Shown piece after piece: positions 1 through 8,537 of a stretch of DNA of 64,000 nt (position 1 is the stretch's first letter; each line of letters begins with the position of its first letter). The notes under the pieces are model-generated. The model ran no database searches. It saw only the letters and a list, made by a program, of their open reading frames with translations, and had not been told where the DNA came from. This DNA comes from Vallitalea guaymasensis. GTDB taxonomy: Bacteria; Bacillota; Clostridia; Lachnospirales; Vallitaleaceae. The stretch is taken from positions 5,518,001 to 5,582,000 of the forward strand of contig NZ_CP058561.1 in NCBI RefSeq assembly GCF_018141425.1. The letters run 5' to 3'. The position numbers and the translations under genes were made by a program.

Positions 1-1137
1 TGATCCAATAACACCTGCTACGTTAGGTCCCATAGCATGCATTAATAAGAAGTTTGTTGGGTTTTCTTTTTGTCCTACTTTTTGAACAACTCTAGCTGCC
101 ATAGGAACAGCTGATACACCGGCAGCACCGATTAATGGGTTAATCTTACCGCCTGATAGTTTACACATGATTTTACCAAATACAACACCTGTAGCAGTAC
201 CAATTGCAAATGCAACTAATCCTAATGCTAATATTTTAAGAGTATCCACTGTTAAAAACTTTTCAGCACTTGCTGTAGCACCAACAGTTATACCTAAGAA
301 TATTGTTACAATATACATAAGTGCATTAGACGCTGTATCAGCAAGTTTATCAGTAACACCAGAAACTTTTATAAGGTTACCGAACATAAGCATACCGATA
401 AGTGGTGCTGTTGATGGTAAAATAAGTATAACTACTATAGTAACAACAATTGGGAATAATATCTTTTCTAATTGTGATACTGGTCTTAATTGTTCCATCT
501 TAATCATACGTTCTTCTTTAGATGTTAAAGCCTTCATAATTGGTGGCTGAATAATAGGTACTAATGACATATACGAATAAGCAGCAACTGCGATGGGACC
601 TAGTAGCTCCTTAGCCAACTGTATCGTTGTGAAAATAGCTGTTGGACCATCAGCTCCACCAATAATACCTATAGAAGCTGCTTGTTCAGGTGTGAATCCT
701 AAAATTAAAGCTCCAAAGAATGCGAAAAAGATACCGAACTGAGCGGCTGCACCTAGTAAGAAACTTTTAGGATTAGCTAATAATGGTCCAAAATCTGTCA
801 TAACTCCTACACCCATAAAGATTAGTGGTGGGAATATACCAAGTTCGTCTCCTTGATATAAGTAATGAAGCAATCCACCTATTTGATCTCCTACAGGTTC
901 ATTCATAACTCCACTTAAAGGCAAGTTAACTAACAACATACCAAATGAAATTGGTAATAATAATAATGGTTCATATTCTTTTTTAATAGCTAGATACATT
1001 AATGTTAATGCAACAACTATCATAATTATATTTCGCCAAGCTTGTTCTTCAGCTGTAAATTTATCAAATATCCAGTAAATACCGGTATCTTGAACAAATC
1101 CTAACAAAGCGTCTCCAAGCCTACTCCAAAATTCCAT
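1..1137 (-). CDS. mmdB: Sodium ion-translocating decarboxylase beta subunit (OadB/MmdB/GcdB family), 3' end cut by window edge
   Basis: This is the membrane subunit that decarboxylates carboxybiotin and exports Na+ in methylmalonyl-CoA, glutaconyl-CoA or oxaloacetate decarboxylases. I translated it from the ATG at 1137 ([14 protein letters not shown]). The frame stays open to base 1, giving 379 residues, so perhaps only 15 or so C-terminal residues are missing. The family signature GGADGPT, which carries the conserved Asp, is at residues 160-166, and DFGPLLANP is at 115-123. Several hydrophobic helices follow, ending in a VAGVIGS tail typical of the family C-terminus. It is the last gene of a four-gene minus-strand operon, 31 bp after the biotin carrier. 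The family is certain. Assignment to the methylmalonyl-CoA enzyme rests on the carboxyltransferase gene at the head of the operon. Confidence 0.93.
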   Translation of the reverse strand, partial: MEFWSRLGDALLGFVQDTGIYWIFDKFTAEEQAWRNIIMIVVALTLMYLAIKKEYEPLLLLPISFGMLLVNLPLSGVMNEPVGDQIGGLLHYLYQGDELGIFPPLIFMGVGVMTDFGPLLANPKSFLLGAAAQFGIFFAFFGALILGFTPEQAASIGIIGGADGPTAIFTTIQLAKELLGPIAVAAYSYMSLVPIIQPPIMKALTSKEERMIKMEQLRPVSQLEKILFPIVVTIVVILILPSTAPLIGMLMFGNLIKVSGVTDKLADTASNALMYIVTIFLGITVGATASAEKFLTVDTLKILALGLVAFAIGTATGVVFGKIMCKLSGGKINPLIGAAGVSAVPMAARVVQKVGQKENPTNFLLMHAMGPNVAGVIGS

Positions 1138-1168
1138 TATCGAGTTACCTCCCTACTATGTTTAATTC

Positions 1169-1546
1169 TTAGTTTAGAGATACGATTAAATCTCCTGTCT
1201 CAACGCTTTGTCCTGCTGAAACATTTACTGAAGCAACTGTACCAGCTGCTGGAGCTACGACTTCATTTTCCATCTTCATAGCTTCAAGTATAGCAAGTAC
1301 ATCTCCTGCTTGGACTTGTTGTCCATTAGATACTTTTACATCTACAATTTTACCTTGCATTGGAGCTGTTACTTTAGTCGCTCCTGCTGGAGCTGACGCT
1401 GCGGCTGGTTTCTTTGCAGGCGCTGCTGCTTTATTAGGTACTGCTTTTGGTGCTGATACTACAGGAGTTGCAACTTGTCCGTTTCCTAATTCCTCTACAG
1501 CAACTACGTATGTATTACCATTAACAGTAACTTGAAAATTTCTCAT
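1169..1546 (-). CDS. mmdC: Biotin carboxyl carrier protein of the sodium-pump decarboxylase (gamma subunit)
   Basis: This is the mobile biotin carrier that shuttles CO2 from the carboxyltransferase to the membrane beta subunit. It has an N-terminal 20-residue strand region ([10 protein letters not shown]), an Ala/Pro/Lys-rich flexible linker at about residues 30-60, and a C-terminal biotinyl/lipoyl domain with the EAMKMEN motif. The biotinylated Lys is about residue 91. The ATG at 1546 is preferred because a clear AGGAGG lies 8 nt upstream; an in-frame ATG at 1588 would add 14 residues with no good ribosome binding site. The length of 125 aa is normal for MmdC or GcdC carriers. It lies between the delta-type and beta subunit genes. 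Confidence 0.93.
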   Translation of the reverse strand: MRNFQVTVNGNTYVVAVEELGNGQVATPVVSAPKAVPNKAAAPAKKPAAASAPAGATKVTAPMQGKIVDVKVSNGQQVQAGDVLAILEAMKMENEVVAPAAGTVASVNVSAGQSVETGDLIVSLN

Positions 1547-1613
1547 GATAAATCCTCCTATCAAATATTTGCTAACAATTTTTAACAAAAGTTTTCATTG
1601 AATTATCTCTAAA

Positions 1614-1916
1614 CTACCATCTTGATCTATTTGAACCTATTTTTCTAAAAGATTTTACTTGCAATTTATCAGTTGTAGTATTAAGAGATGCTGCAATAGC
1701 AGCAGTAATAACAGCGACTAATTCTAAGTCATCTGTTTCTTCTTCCACTTCTACAGGTGCTTGTACAGGAAGTGGTTCTGGAACTACAACTTCTTTTTTA
1801 CCAGGTTGTTTAATGAACTTGAAAGCCCATATAATTAAGGCAATCAGTATAAGCACTGCAAATACTATTCCCATTCCACTTATAAGTGCAATTACACCTT
1901 CAGATAAGTTACTCAT
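1614..1916 (-). CDS. mmdD: OadG-family small membrane subunit of the sodium-pump decarboxylase (delta subunit)
   Basis: This is a small single-span membrane protein that anchors and assembles the decarboxylase complex. The 100-residue product has an N-terminal transmembrane helix (about residues 8-32, GMGIVFAVLILIALIIWAF), a Pro/Glu-rich linker, and a C-terminal segment ELVAVITAAIAASL followed by a basic tail. This matches the OadG/MmdD pattern. A GAGGTGA ribosome binding site precedes the ATG. It sits 16 bp downstream of the carboxyltransferase gene and upstream of the biotin carrier, the usual order for these operons. Sequence conservation in this family is weak, so the call leans on architecture and context. 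Confidence 0.88.
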   Translation of the reverse strand: MSNLSEGVIALISGMGIVFAVLILIALIIWAFKFIKQPGKKEVVVPEPLPVQAPVEVEEETDDLELVAVITAAIAASLNTTTDKLQVKSFRKIGSNRSRW

Positions 1917-1932
1917 ATTAAATTCACCTCAT

Positions 1933-3465
1933 TTAAACAGTTACATGTTTTTTTTCAGGTCTTGATTCTCTTTTGCTATAAAGCATTTCTAATGCAACTA
2001 TAACACGCTTTCTTGTAGCAGCTGGTTCAATAATATCATCAACATATCCTCTACTTGCTGCCATATATGGACTAGCTTGAAGCTCTTCATATTCTGCAGT
2101 TTTTTTGTTAATGTCTTCAGTAGAGATACTAGTTTTACTTAACTCATCAGCATACATTATTCTAACAGCTGAATCTGCATTCATCATAGATACTTTACTG
2201 TTTGGCCAAGCATATACAAAATCCGCACCTATATGTTTGCTATTCATAGCAACATAAGCAGTTCCGTAACCTCTGCCTACAACAACATTTACTTTTGGAA
2301 CTGTTGCGCTTGCAAAAGCACAAAGTAACTTTGATACTAATTTTGAGATTCCTATCTTTTCTTCTGCTACTGTAGCATTGTATCCAGCAACATCAGTTAA
2401 AGTTACAATTGGAATGTTAAAAGAATCACAAAATCCAATAAATTTAGTTCCTTTTTCACAAGCTGAAGAAGTAAGTAAACCATCATTTTCAACGCTTTGA
2501 TTTGCTAATACACCTACAGTTTGTCCATTTAATCTAATAAAGCCTGTTAACATTGACACTGCATAGTTTGCTTTAGTTTCAACGAACATATTATTATCAG
2601 CAATCTGAGAAATAACTACTTTCATATCAATTCCTGCAGTTAAATCTTCTGGAGCAATTTCATTCAGTTCGCTTGATACTCTATTAAGATCATCATTTGT
2701 ATCAAATATTGGAGCTTCTTCAAAATTATTTGAAGGTAATAAATTAACAAAATTTCTTAACTCTGCTAATAAATCTTTTTCATCTTCGCATACAAAATCA
2801 ACAATGCCAGTTTCTTTAGAATGGAAATCAGCACTTGCTATAGTTTCTAATGTCTCAGTTTTACTATCTAAAGAATTAGGACTATTAACAAATAAACTAG
2901 TAGCTTTCTTAGTCATGAATGTGAAATCTGATAAAGAAGGAATAAGTGTAGCTCCTCCTCCACATGTACCAAGAACAGCTGTAATTTGTGGTACAACTCC
3001 TGATGCTAGCGTCTGCTTCAAGAAAATTTGTCCGAACCCATCTAGTGCATCTGTAGATTCTTGAAGTCTAACTCCTGCAGAATCAAGTAACGCAATGATT
3101 GGAGCTCCCATTTTCATAGCCATATCGTAAACAGCACATATTTTCTTAGCATGCATTTCACCTAATGCACCACCAAGCACTGTTACGTCTTGGCTATATA
3201 CGTATACTAATCTTCCTTCAACAGTACCATAACCAGTTACAACGCCATCAGCTGGAGTATCCTTAACACTTAAATTAAAATCAGTTGTACGGTGCTTAAC
3301 GAACGCACCAATCTCAACAAAGCTATTAGTGTCAAGTAGTTCTTCAATTCTTTCTCTAGCCGTCAATTTAGAATCAGCATGTATCTTGCTAATTGCTTCT
3401 TCTCTACCTGTTTCAATAACATTTCGACGGTTAGTGAGTTCATTGATCATGTTTTGAATACTCAT
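1933..3465 (-). CDS. mmdA: Carboxyltransferase alpha subunit, methylmalonyl-CoA decarboxylase type
   Basis: This cytoplasmic subunit transfers the carboxyl group from an acyl-CoA, most likely methylmalonyl-CoA, to biotin on the carrier subunit. The 510-residue length matches MmdA and propionyl-CoA carboxylase beta chains (about 510 aa) and not GcdA (about 585). It has two crotonase-like carboxyltransferase halves. The N-terminal half has DSAGVRLQES and LGTCGGGATLIPSLSDF (oxyanion-hole glycines). The C-terminal half has LTDVAGYNATVAEEK and VVVGRGYGTAYVAMNSK. Its terminal 'RKR..VALEML..KRE' is like other family members. It is the first gene of the operon and has a GGAGGG ribosome binding site and its own promoter. 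No methylmalonyl-CoA mutase is in the window, so the exact acyl-CoA is inferred. Confidence 0.92.
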   Translation of the reverse strand: MSIQNMINELTNRRNVIETGREEAISKIHADSKLTARERIEELLDTNSFVEIGAFVKHRTTDFNLSVKDTPADGVVTGYGTVEGRLVYVYSQDVTVLGGALGEMHAKKICAVYDMAMKMGAPIIALLDSAGVRLQESTDALDGFGQIFLKQTLASGVVPQITAVLGTCGGGATLIPSLSDFTFMTKKATSLFVNSPNSLDSKTETLETIASADFHSKETGIVDFVCEDEKDLLAELRNFVNLLPSNNFEEAPIFDTNDDLNRVSSELNEIAPEDLTAGIDMKVVISQIADNNMFVETKANYAVSMLTGFIRLNGQTVGVLANQSVENDGLLTSSACEKGTKFIGFCDSFNIPIVTLTDVAGYNATVAEEKIGISKLVSKLLCAFASATVPKVNVVVGRGYGTAYVAMNSKHIGADFVYAWPNSKVSMMNADSAVRIMYADELSKTSISTEDINKKTAEYEELQASPYMAASRGYVDDIIEPAATRKRVIVALEMLYSKRESRPEKKHVTV

Positions 3466-3521
3466 GCATTAACCCTCCATTTTTATGTTTATGTAAAACA
3501 ATGCAATCTTCACCAAGTATC

Positions 3522-3550
3522 ATTTTACATTAATTCGTTGCAAATATCAA
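3522..3550 (-). promoter_or_regulatory. Probable sigma-A promoter of the mmd operon
   Basis: Read on the minus strand there is TTGATA (3550-3545), a 17-bp spacer and TAAAAT (3527-3522). It lies about 60 bp upstream of the mmdA start and just after the end of mnmM, so the decarboxylase operon can be transcribed independently of the rluB-mnmM run. Confidence 0.55.
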
Positions 3551-3571
3551 GTGTATTTAAGAAATAAGCAA

Positions 3572-4132
3572 CTATTTTTTCCTTACTAAATAAATAATAG
3601 GAGCATTCATTTTCCTGTTTTCATAAGCAATGGATATTACGTCATATTGCTTATTATTTAATTCTCCTAAATATTTATTCACTTCATTTTTTTCTATTAT
3701 ACCACCTTCATGTCCATAATAAGAAATAATTGAAATCAGACCATTTTTCTCTAATATATCAAGCATATTTTTTATAGCCTTTATAGTGGACTCAGGTTTA
3801 GTAATTATTTCTTTATCTCCACTTGGAAGATAACCTAAATTGAACATAGCAACTTTTACTGAACTCTTAATATGATCTTTGACACATTCATGAGAGTCCT
3901 TTATTAGTGTTACCCTATTTAATAATTTTCTTTCATCTAATTTTTCTTTTGTTGACCTGATTGCAATATCTTGAATATCAAAGCCATAGACTTGTCCATT
4001 GATACCTACCTGCTCAGCTAAAAAAACTGTATCATAACCATTTCCAATAGTAGCATCTATAACTGTATCACCCTCATTGATATATGTTTTCACAATTCCT
4101 TGTACAGTATCAGTTATTTTAGGTTCAAACAT
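3572..4132 (-). CDS. mnmM: tRNA (mnm5s2U34) methyltransferase, YtqB/MnmM family
   Basis: This is a class I SAM-dependent methyltransferase. The YtqB/MnmM family methylates the 5-aminomethyl-2-thiouridine wobble base in Gram-positive tRNAs. The SAM-binding motif I is VIDATIGNGYDT near residues 24-35, and the family hallmark NLGYLPSGDK is near residues 98-107, followed by KPESTIKAI. The 186-residue length is typical of this single-domain family. A very strong AAAGGAGGTGA ribosome binding site precedes the ATG. A stem-loop separates it from rluB upstream, so it may have partly separate expression. The family is secure; the exact modification is taken from characterised homologues. Confidence 0.88.
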   Translation of the reverse strand: MFEPKITDTVQGIVKTYINEGDTVIDATIGNGYDTVFLAEQVGINGQVYGFDIQDIAIRSTKEKLDERKLLNRVTLIKDSHECVKDHIKSSVKVAMFNLGYLPSGDKEIITKPESTIKAIKNMLDILEKNGLISIISYYGHEGGIIEKNEVNKYLGELNNKQYDVISIAYENRKMNAPIIYLVRKK

Positions 4133-4167
4133 CTAAATCACCTCCTTTTAAAAATCCACATGTTAAA

Positions 4168-4212
4168 CCCCAAAGAGCATAATAAGACATTTATCTTATT
4201 TTCTTTGGGGGG
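4168..4212. terminator. Stem-loop between rluB and mnmM, possible terminator or attenuator
   Basis: An outer stem CCCCAAAG/CTTTGGGG (4168-4175 with 4203-4210) and an inner stem AATAAGA/TCTTATT (4181-4187 with 4194-4200) form one long hairpin. The run of T expected after it on the minus strand is poor, so it may be a weak terminator or an RNA processing site. Confidence 0.5.
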
Positions 4213-4223
4213 ATATATAAATC

Positions 4224-4934
4224 TTATAATTTTTTTATATAATTAAGTTCTTCTTTACTTAGATGTCTATATTTACCCTGAGATAAACCGTCTATTTTTA
4301 GCTTTCCAATAGCCGCTCTTTGAAGTTTTATTACGGGACAACCTATATGTTCAAACATTTTCCGTACCTGTCGATTCTTACCTTCATGAATTACTACTTT
4401 TAATTTTGTTTTGTCTTTACTGCTTTGAAGAACACTAATTTTGGAGTGAGATGTCTTATAAACTCCCAAATCAGTTCCCTTCCTTAATTCATTTAGTTTT
4501 TCTTCTGAAGGTACACCTTTAACAGTTACTATATATTTTTTCTCGACTTCATGTTTTGGATGAGTCAATTTATAAGTTAAATCTCCATCATTAGTAAGAA
4601 GTAATAACCCGCTGGTATTGTAATCAAGTCTACCGATAGGGTATACTCTGGTATTAATATCAATAAGGTCCATTACTGTCTTTCTACCTTTTTCATCTGA
4701 AACACTAGTTATATAACCAGTAGGTTTATTCAACATAATATATATTAAGTGAGAGTTATTCTTAACAACTCTGCCATTATATTTTACTATATCTTTATCT
4801 GGTTCTATCTTGCTTCCAAGTTCTTTAACGACTCTTCCATTAACTGATACTTTGCCTTCAACTATATAACTTTCACATTTTCTTCTAGAGGCGATACCTG
4901 CATCAGCCAAATATTTTTGTAATCTAATTTCCAT
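4224..4934 (-). CDS. rluB: 23S rRNA pseudouridine synthase RluB family
   Basis: This enzyme isomerises a uridine of 23S rRNA to pseudouridine. The N-terminal S4 RNA-binding domain covers about residues 1-60 (RLQKYLADAGIASRRKCE). The catalytic RsuA/RluB core follows, with PIGRLDYNTSGLLLLTNDG; the catalytic Asp is about residue 104. KHEVEKKYIVTVKG and EGKNRQVRKMFEH are further family motifs. The length of 236 aa is normal. In Bacillus the gene lies downstream of scpAB and dacB, and the same order is kept here. The ribosome binding site is GAAGGGAA. Confidence 0.93.
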   Translation of the reverse strand: MEIRLQKYLADAGIASRRKCESYIVEGKVSVNGRVVKELGSKIEPDKDIVKYNGRVVKNNSHLIYIMLNKPTGYITSVSDEKGRKTVMDLIDINTRVYPIGRLDYNTSGLLLLTNDGDLTYKLTHPKHEVEKKYIVTVKGVPSEEKLNELRKGTDLGVYKTSHSKISVLQSSKDKTKLKVVIHEGKNRQVRKMFEHIGCPVIKLQRAAIGKLKIDGLSQGKYRHLSKEELNYIKKL

Positions 4935-4979
4935 TTATTTTCCCTTCTCAATCCAATTAATCATAAAGATATAAATTTA

Positions 4980-6143
4980 TTAGTTACATGAAAACAAAAG
5001 AAATTTTTCAAGTACTTTATTGAATATGTGTTTGTAAGTAATCTTTTTAACTTCTGTATTGGTTATGAGTGGTACTGAAAGATAATGTTTACCATCAACA
5101 TATATTTCGGCATTACCTACATTTTGCCCAATTTTAACCGGGGCTATTATATTAGGATTAACATTATATAGTATATATACCTTTTCATCTTTTGACAACG
5201 TTATATCAACATCTTGTGATGTTAAAACATCTATAGATTCTCCAATACCTTTTTTTACTCCAACTTGACACACATGTTTATTATTGGTCAACACTGTTTT
5301 TGTTTCATAATTATTAAATCCATAATTCATGATTTTTGTAGTATCGTTCCATCGGTAAGTTCTATTATTAGGCCAACCTGATGCTAGTACTACAGATATT
5401 AATTCCAGATCTCCTCGTTTAGCAGAACCTACAAAACAATAACCAGCTTTTGAAGTGTAACCTGTCTTTACACCATTAGCTCCATCAAACATATTTAAAA
5501 AAGAATTTTTGTTGGATATATTAAAGTTCCTACCCTCTTTTATTTCACAAAAGCTTATAGATGGTGTATTGATAAGCTTCATAAAAGTCTCATTATTAAG
5601 AGCATATCTTGTTATAAGGGCTAAATCATATGCCGTAGTATAGTGCCCATCCGCATCAAGACCATTAGGTGTTTTATAACATGTATTTATAGCACCAATC
5701 TGCTTCGCTTTCTTAGTCATCAATTTACAGAATTCTTCTGTAGAACCTGCTACATGCTCGGCTATTGCAATTGCTACATCATTAGATGAAACCAACATTA
5801 ACGCATGTAACAAATCTCCCAGATAATATTCTTCATCTGGTCTAATATACAATTTTACCTTAGGGGCTTTTGATGCTTCTTTGCTTACCTTTACTATTTC
5901 ATCAAGTTCACATGACTCAAGAGCTAAAATACAAGTCATAATCTTAGTTGTACTTGCCATAGCTCTTTCATCAAAGCCTTTTTTCTCCCATAATACTCTT
6001 CCTGTATTCTTATCCATCAACAAAGCAGAGTATGCATATAATTTTTTTGGTTCATCTTTGCAATCTTCTGCCGAAGCAATATTACCGGATAACATTATTG
6101 CAATAATGAATATGTATATTATTGTACTAGTTATTTTCTTCAT
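4980..6143 (-). CDS. dacB: D-alanyl-D-alanine carboxypeptidase, S11 family (DacB-like)
   Basis: This is a penicillin-binding D,D-carboxypeptidase that trims the terminal D-Ala of peptidoglycan stem peptides; in the scp neighbourhood the Bacillus homologue acts on spore cortex. An N-terminal signal peptide (IIYIFIIAIMLSGNIASA) is followed by the catalytic triad of motifs, counted from the upstream ATG: STTK near 67-70, SSN near 122-124 and KTG near 229-231. A C-terminal beta domain and an amphipathic tail that may bind membrane complete it. Two ATGs are close. The inner one at 6143 has GAAAG nine bases upstream, while the outer at 6152 directly abuts that sequence, so 6143 is preferred. It follows scpB by 69 bp. 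The membrane genes spmA and spmB found in Bacillus are absent. Confidence 0.9.
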   Translation of the reverse strand: MKKITSTIIYIFIIAIMLSGNIASAEDCKDEPKKLYAYSALLMDKNTGRVLWEKKGFDERAMASTTKIMTCILALESCELDEIVKVSKEASKAPKVKLYIRPDEEYYLGDLLHALMLVSSNDVAIAIAEHVAGSTEEFCKLMTKKAKQIGAINTCYKTPNGLDADGHYTTAYDLALITRYALNNETFMKLINTPSISFCEIKEGRNFNISNKNSFLNMFDGANGVKTGYTSKAGYCFVGSAKRGDLELISVVLASGWPNNRTYRWNDTTKIMNYGFNNYETKTVLTNNKHVCQVGVKKGIGESIDVLTSQDVDITLSKDEKVYILYNVNPNIIAPVKIGQNVGNAEIYVDGKHYLSVPLITNTEVKKITYKHIFNKVLEKFLLFSCN

Positions 6144-6212
6144 TTTAATCATCTTTCTTATAGAATTCCTTATAATAATTTATAAGAAAAATGATTAATT
6201 TATTCCAAATTT

Positions 6213-6791
6213 TTATTCCTCTTCTGTTTTAAATTCTTTTTGTACTTCTTCTTGTGCTTCAATTTGTATAGTTGACAGTTTTTCTTCTTCTATCAGTGGT
6301 AATTCCTTCAAGGACTGAAATCCAAAATTTCTTAAGAAGTCCTGTGTCGTACCAAATATTATAGGTCTACCTGGTGCATCCATCCTACCTTTTTCACAGA
6401 CTAGATTATAGTCTATGAGTTTGTTTATACAATGCACAGAACTTACACCTCTTATTTTTTCAACTTCTGCTTTAGTGATAGGTTGCTTATATGCAATTAT
6501 TGACAAAGTTTCAAGCAATACATCTGTCAATACATAATTCTTTGCTTTATTATTAACTTTTCTTATATAATCGTAATATTCTGTTTTGGTACACATCTGA
6601 TACGCATTATCAATTTCAATAATTGTTATACCCCTATCAGGACTATCATATTTATCTATAAGATTATTCATTATCTTTTTAGTTGTGTTTTTATCCTGTT
6701 CTATAACGTCAGCTATCTTATCAAGTTCAACAGCTTCTCCCATAGTAAATAATATAGATTCAATAATAGCTTCAATTTTACATAGTTGCAT
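6213..6791 (-). CDS. scpB: Segregation and condensation protein B
   Basis: This is a kleisin-associated subunit of the SMC-ScpAB condensin that compacts and segregates chromosomes. It has two winged-helix domains: the N-terminal half starts IEAIIESILFTMGEAVELDKI, and the second contains LETLSIIAYKQPITKAEVEKIRGV, the most conserved ScpB block. The C-terminus ends in an acidic Glu-rich tail. The length of 192 aa is typical. It lies downstream of scpA with a 109-bp gap containing only a weak hairpin, and has an AGGGG ribosome binding site. Confidence 0.94.
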   Translation of the reverse strand: MQLCKIEAIIESILFTMGEAVELDKIADVIEQDKNTTKKIMNNLIDKYDSPDRGITIIEIDNAYQMCTKTEYYDYIRKVNNKAKNYVLTDVLLETLSIIAYKQPITKAEVEKIRGVSSVHCINKLIDYNLVCEKGRMDAPGRPIIFGTTQDFLRNFGFQSLKELPLIEEEKLSTIQIEAQEEVQKEFKTEEE

Positions 6792-6900
6792 CTTTATTCC
6801 CCTCTGTTCAAACTTATATTTCTAAGTATATATATAATCAATCTACATAAATATATCCTAAATCCTAAATATTCTATGTTATTTAGGCATTCAGGATTAA

Positions 6901-7662
6901 TTATATTATATTATCATTATTTAAATCTGTATACTTTATAATGATATCATCAAATAGGTCCCGTTGTACGATTGATATTTTACCCATCTTCATTAATTCC
7001 AAAACTGCAAGAAATGTAACAATTATTTCTACTTTGGATAATTGAGTTTCAAGAACATCTCTGAAACTTATGGTTTCGTACTGTTTTGATAAATTAATTA
7101 TATAATCTATTTTATCATTTACAGTATATTCTTCTCTAACAATCTCACCAAAATCACTTCTTATAGTATCTATTTTGTTATATTGCTTTTTCATAACAGA
7201 TTGGAATACATTATAAATCATAGAAAAGTCTATATCTGATAGTAACTTACTGGTATCTACTTTTTCTTCATAGTTAAGAACTTCTGTTGGTATTGTAGGT
7301 TCTTTGAAAATAACTTTTTTAGCATCAATTTGCCTTACTTTCAATTTATCTCTAATATATTTAAACTTCTTGTACTCAACGAGTTTATTCATCAGTTCTT
7401 CTCTAGGGTCTGTTTCCTCTTCCTCTTCATCTTCTATTGGCAACAGCATTTTAGATTTAATATTTATTAATGTAGCCGCCATTTCAATAAATTCACTCAT
7501 GATTTCCATATTTTTTTCTTCTAACTTCTTGATATATTCCAAAAACTGATCCGTTATCATAACAATAGGTATATCATATATATTCAATTTGTTTTTGTCT
7601 ATTAAATGTAGCAATAAATCTAATGGTCCTTCAAATACTTCTAATTTTACAGGAATACTCAA
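6901..7662 (-). CDS. scpA: Segregation and condensation protein A
   Basis: This is the kleisin subunit that bridges the SMC heads in bacterial condensin. It opens with the family block VFEGPLDLLLHLIDKNKLNIYDI and ends with a winged-helix segment (VTFLAVLELMKMGKISIVQ) that contacts the SMC head. An acidic insert EDEEEEETDPREELMNKL is in the middle. The start is a TTG at 7662: AAAGGG lies about 7 bases upstream, and the translation from it gives the canonical N-terminus MSIPVKLEVFEGPLDLLL. The length of 253 aa is normal. Confidence 0.94.
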   Translation of the reverse strand: MSIPVKLEVFEGPLDLLLHLIDKNKLNIYDIPIVMITDQFLEYIKKLEEKNMEIMSEFIEMAATLINIKSKMLLPIEDEEEEETDPREELMNKLVEYKKFKYIRDKLKVRQIDAKKVIFKEPTIPTEVLNYEEKVDTSKLLSDIDFSMIYNVFQSVMKKQYNKIDTIRSDFGEIVREEYTVNDKIDYIINLSKQYETISFRDVLETQLSKVEIIVTFLAVLELMKMGKISIVQRDLFDDIIIKYTDLNNDNII

Positions 7663-7685
7663 TTAAAAAACCCTTTCTTTATTTC

Positions 7686-8291
7686 TTATACCCCGTTAAC
7701 TATCATAGTACTAAAAATACTATTGATAATAATATTTACTAGAGTACTAATAAATCCAGAAGCCAAGAATAAAATGAATAAAGCTTGAATAACTTTCTCG
7801 TATTGAACAAATTTGAAGTATGCACGTGGATTAAGAGCTTGAATTATTTTAACCATATCAAATGGTGGTACAGGTAATAAATTCACAACAACTATAGCTA
7901 AGTTAAAAAGAATCAATATAAATAAAAACTTAGTCACATAATAATTCTGCTGAAATGTTGAAACAAAAATAGGTATTAAAACTGCCATTAACAGCAAATT
8001 AGATAATATACCAATTAATGTTATGGATATAAGACCTTTTTTCTTATCTCTTAATCTACCAGTATTAAAACTAAATGGTTTCTGCCATCCAGCACCTAAG
8101 AACATAAAAGAGATTATTCCAAATGGATCCATATATTTTAGCGGATTAAATGAAACTTTAGTTTCCTTCTTATATAATGGATGAACTAAATACTTGTAAC
8201 AAATAATTCTAGGATATTCATGAACACATACTACAATTACTGCACAGACAAAACTAATTGCTATTTCTATTAATAATTTTATTGCTTCCAT
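7686..8291 (-). CDS. Site-2-protease-like (M50) membrane protein with a degenerate zinc motif
   Basis: Site-2 proteases cut substrates within the membrane using a HExxH zinc motif and a distal Asp. The overall fold is recognisable: hydrophobic helix with VCVHEYPR at residues 21-28, then a conserved GWQKPF segment, then NLLPVPPFD at about 137-145, matching the NLLPIPPLDG block. The second histidine of HExxH is replaced by arginine (HEYPR), and the glycine after the distal Asp is Met. Zinc binding should therefore be impaired and the protein may be a pseudoprotease. It is the first gene of the run leading to scpA (23 bp apart), a common location for YwhC/YdiL-type M50 genes. The ribosome binding site is GAGGTG. 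Confidence 0.8.
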   Translation of the reverse strand: MEAIKLLIEIAISFVCAVIVVCVHEYPRIICYKYLVHPLYKKETKVSFNPLKYMDPFGIISFMFLGAGWQKPFSFNTGRLRDKKKGLISITLIGILSNLLLMAVLIPIFVSTFQQNYYVTKFLFILILFNLAIVVVNLLPVPPFDMVKIIQALNPRAYFKFVQYEKVIQALFILFLASGFISTLVNIIINSIFSTMIVNGV

Positions 8292-8408
8292 GTCTTACAC
8301 CTCATTTTTCATTCTATAAGATATTGTACTAATAATTGGTTATAATTTCAAGCAATACTTGAAAAATCTTTGATTTATCCTAGATTATTATTAGGAGATA
8401 TAGAACTT

Positions 8409-8468
8409 ATGATACGTTATAAAAATGATATGGAAAAAGAAATTTACCAGATGTATGGAGACATATGA
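8409..8468 (+). other. Possible 19-residue peptide ORF or gene remnant
   Basis: In the otherwise empty 8292-8537 gap, AGGAGA lies 11 bases before an ATG that opens a 19-codon frame (MIRYKNDMEKEIYQMYGDI). It looks like the N-terminus of an ordinary protein that then stops, so it may be a remnant. There is no further support. Confidence 0.15.
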
Positions 8469-8537
8469 AAATACTTATTTAAACTCTGAGTATAAAATTA
8501 CAAAATTACTTTGAGAGGGAGCAAATATTATTCATTA

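Noticed and set aside
167-550. 127-residue plus-strand ORF
   Set aside because: Lies entirely antisense to the sodium-pump beta subunit gene; no ribosome binding site.
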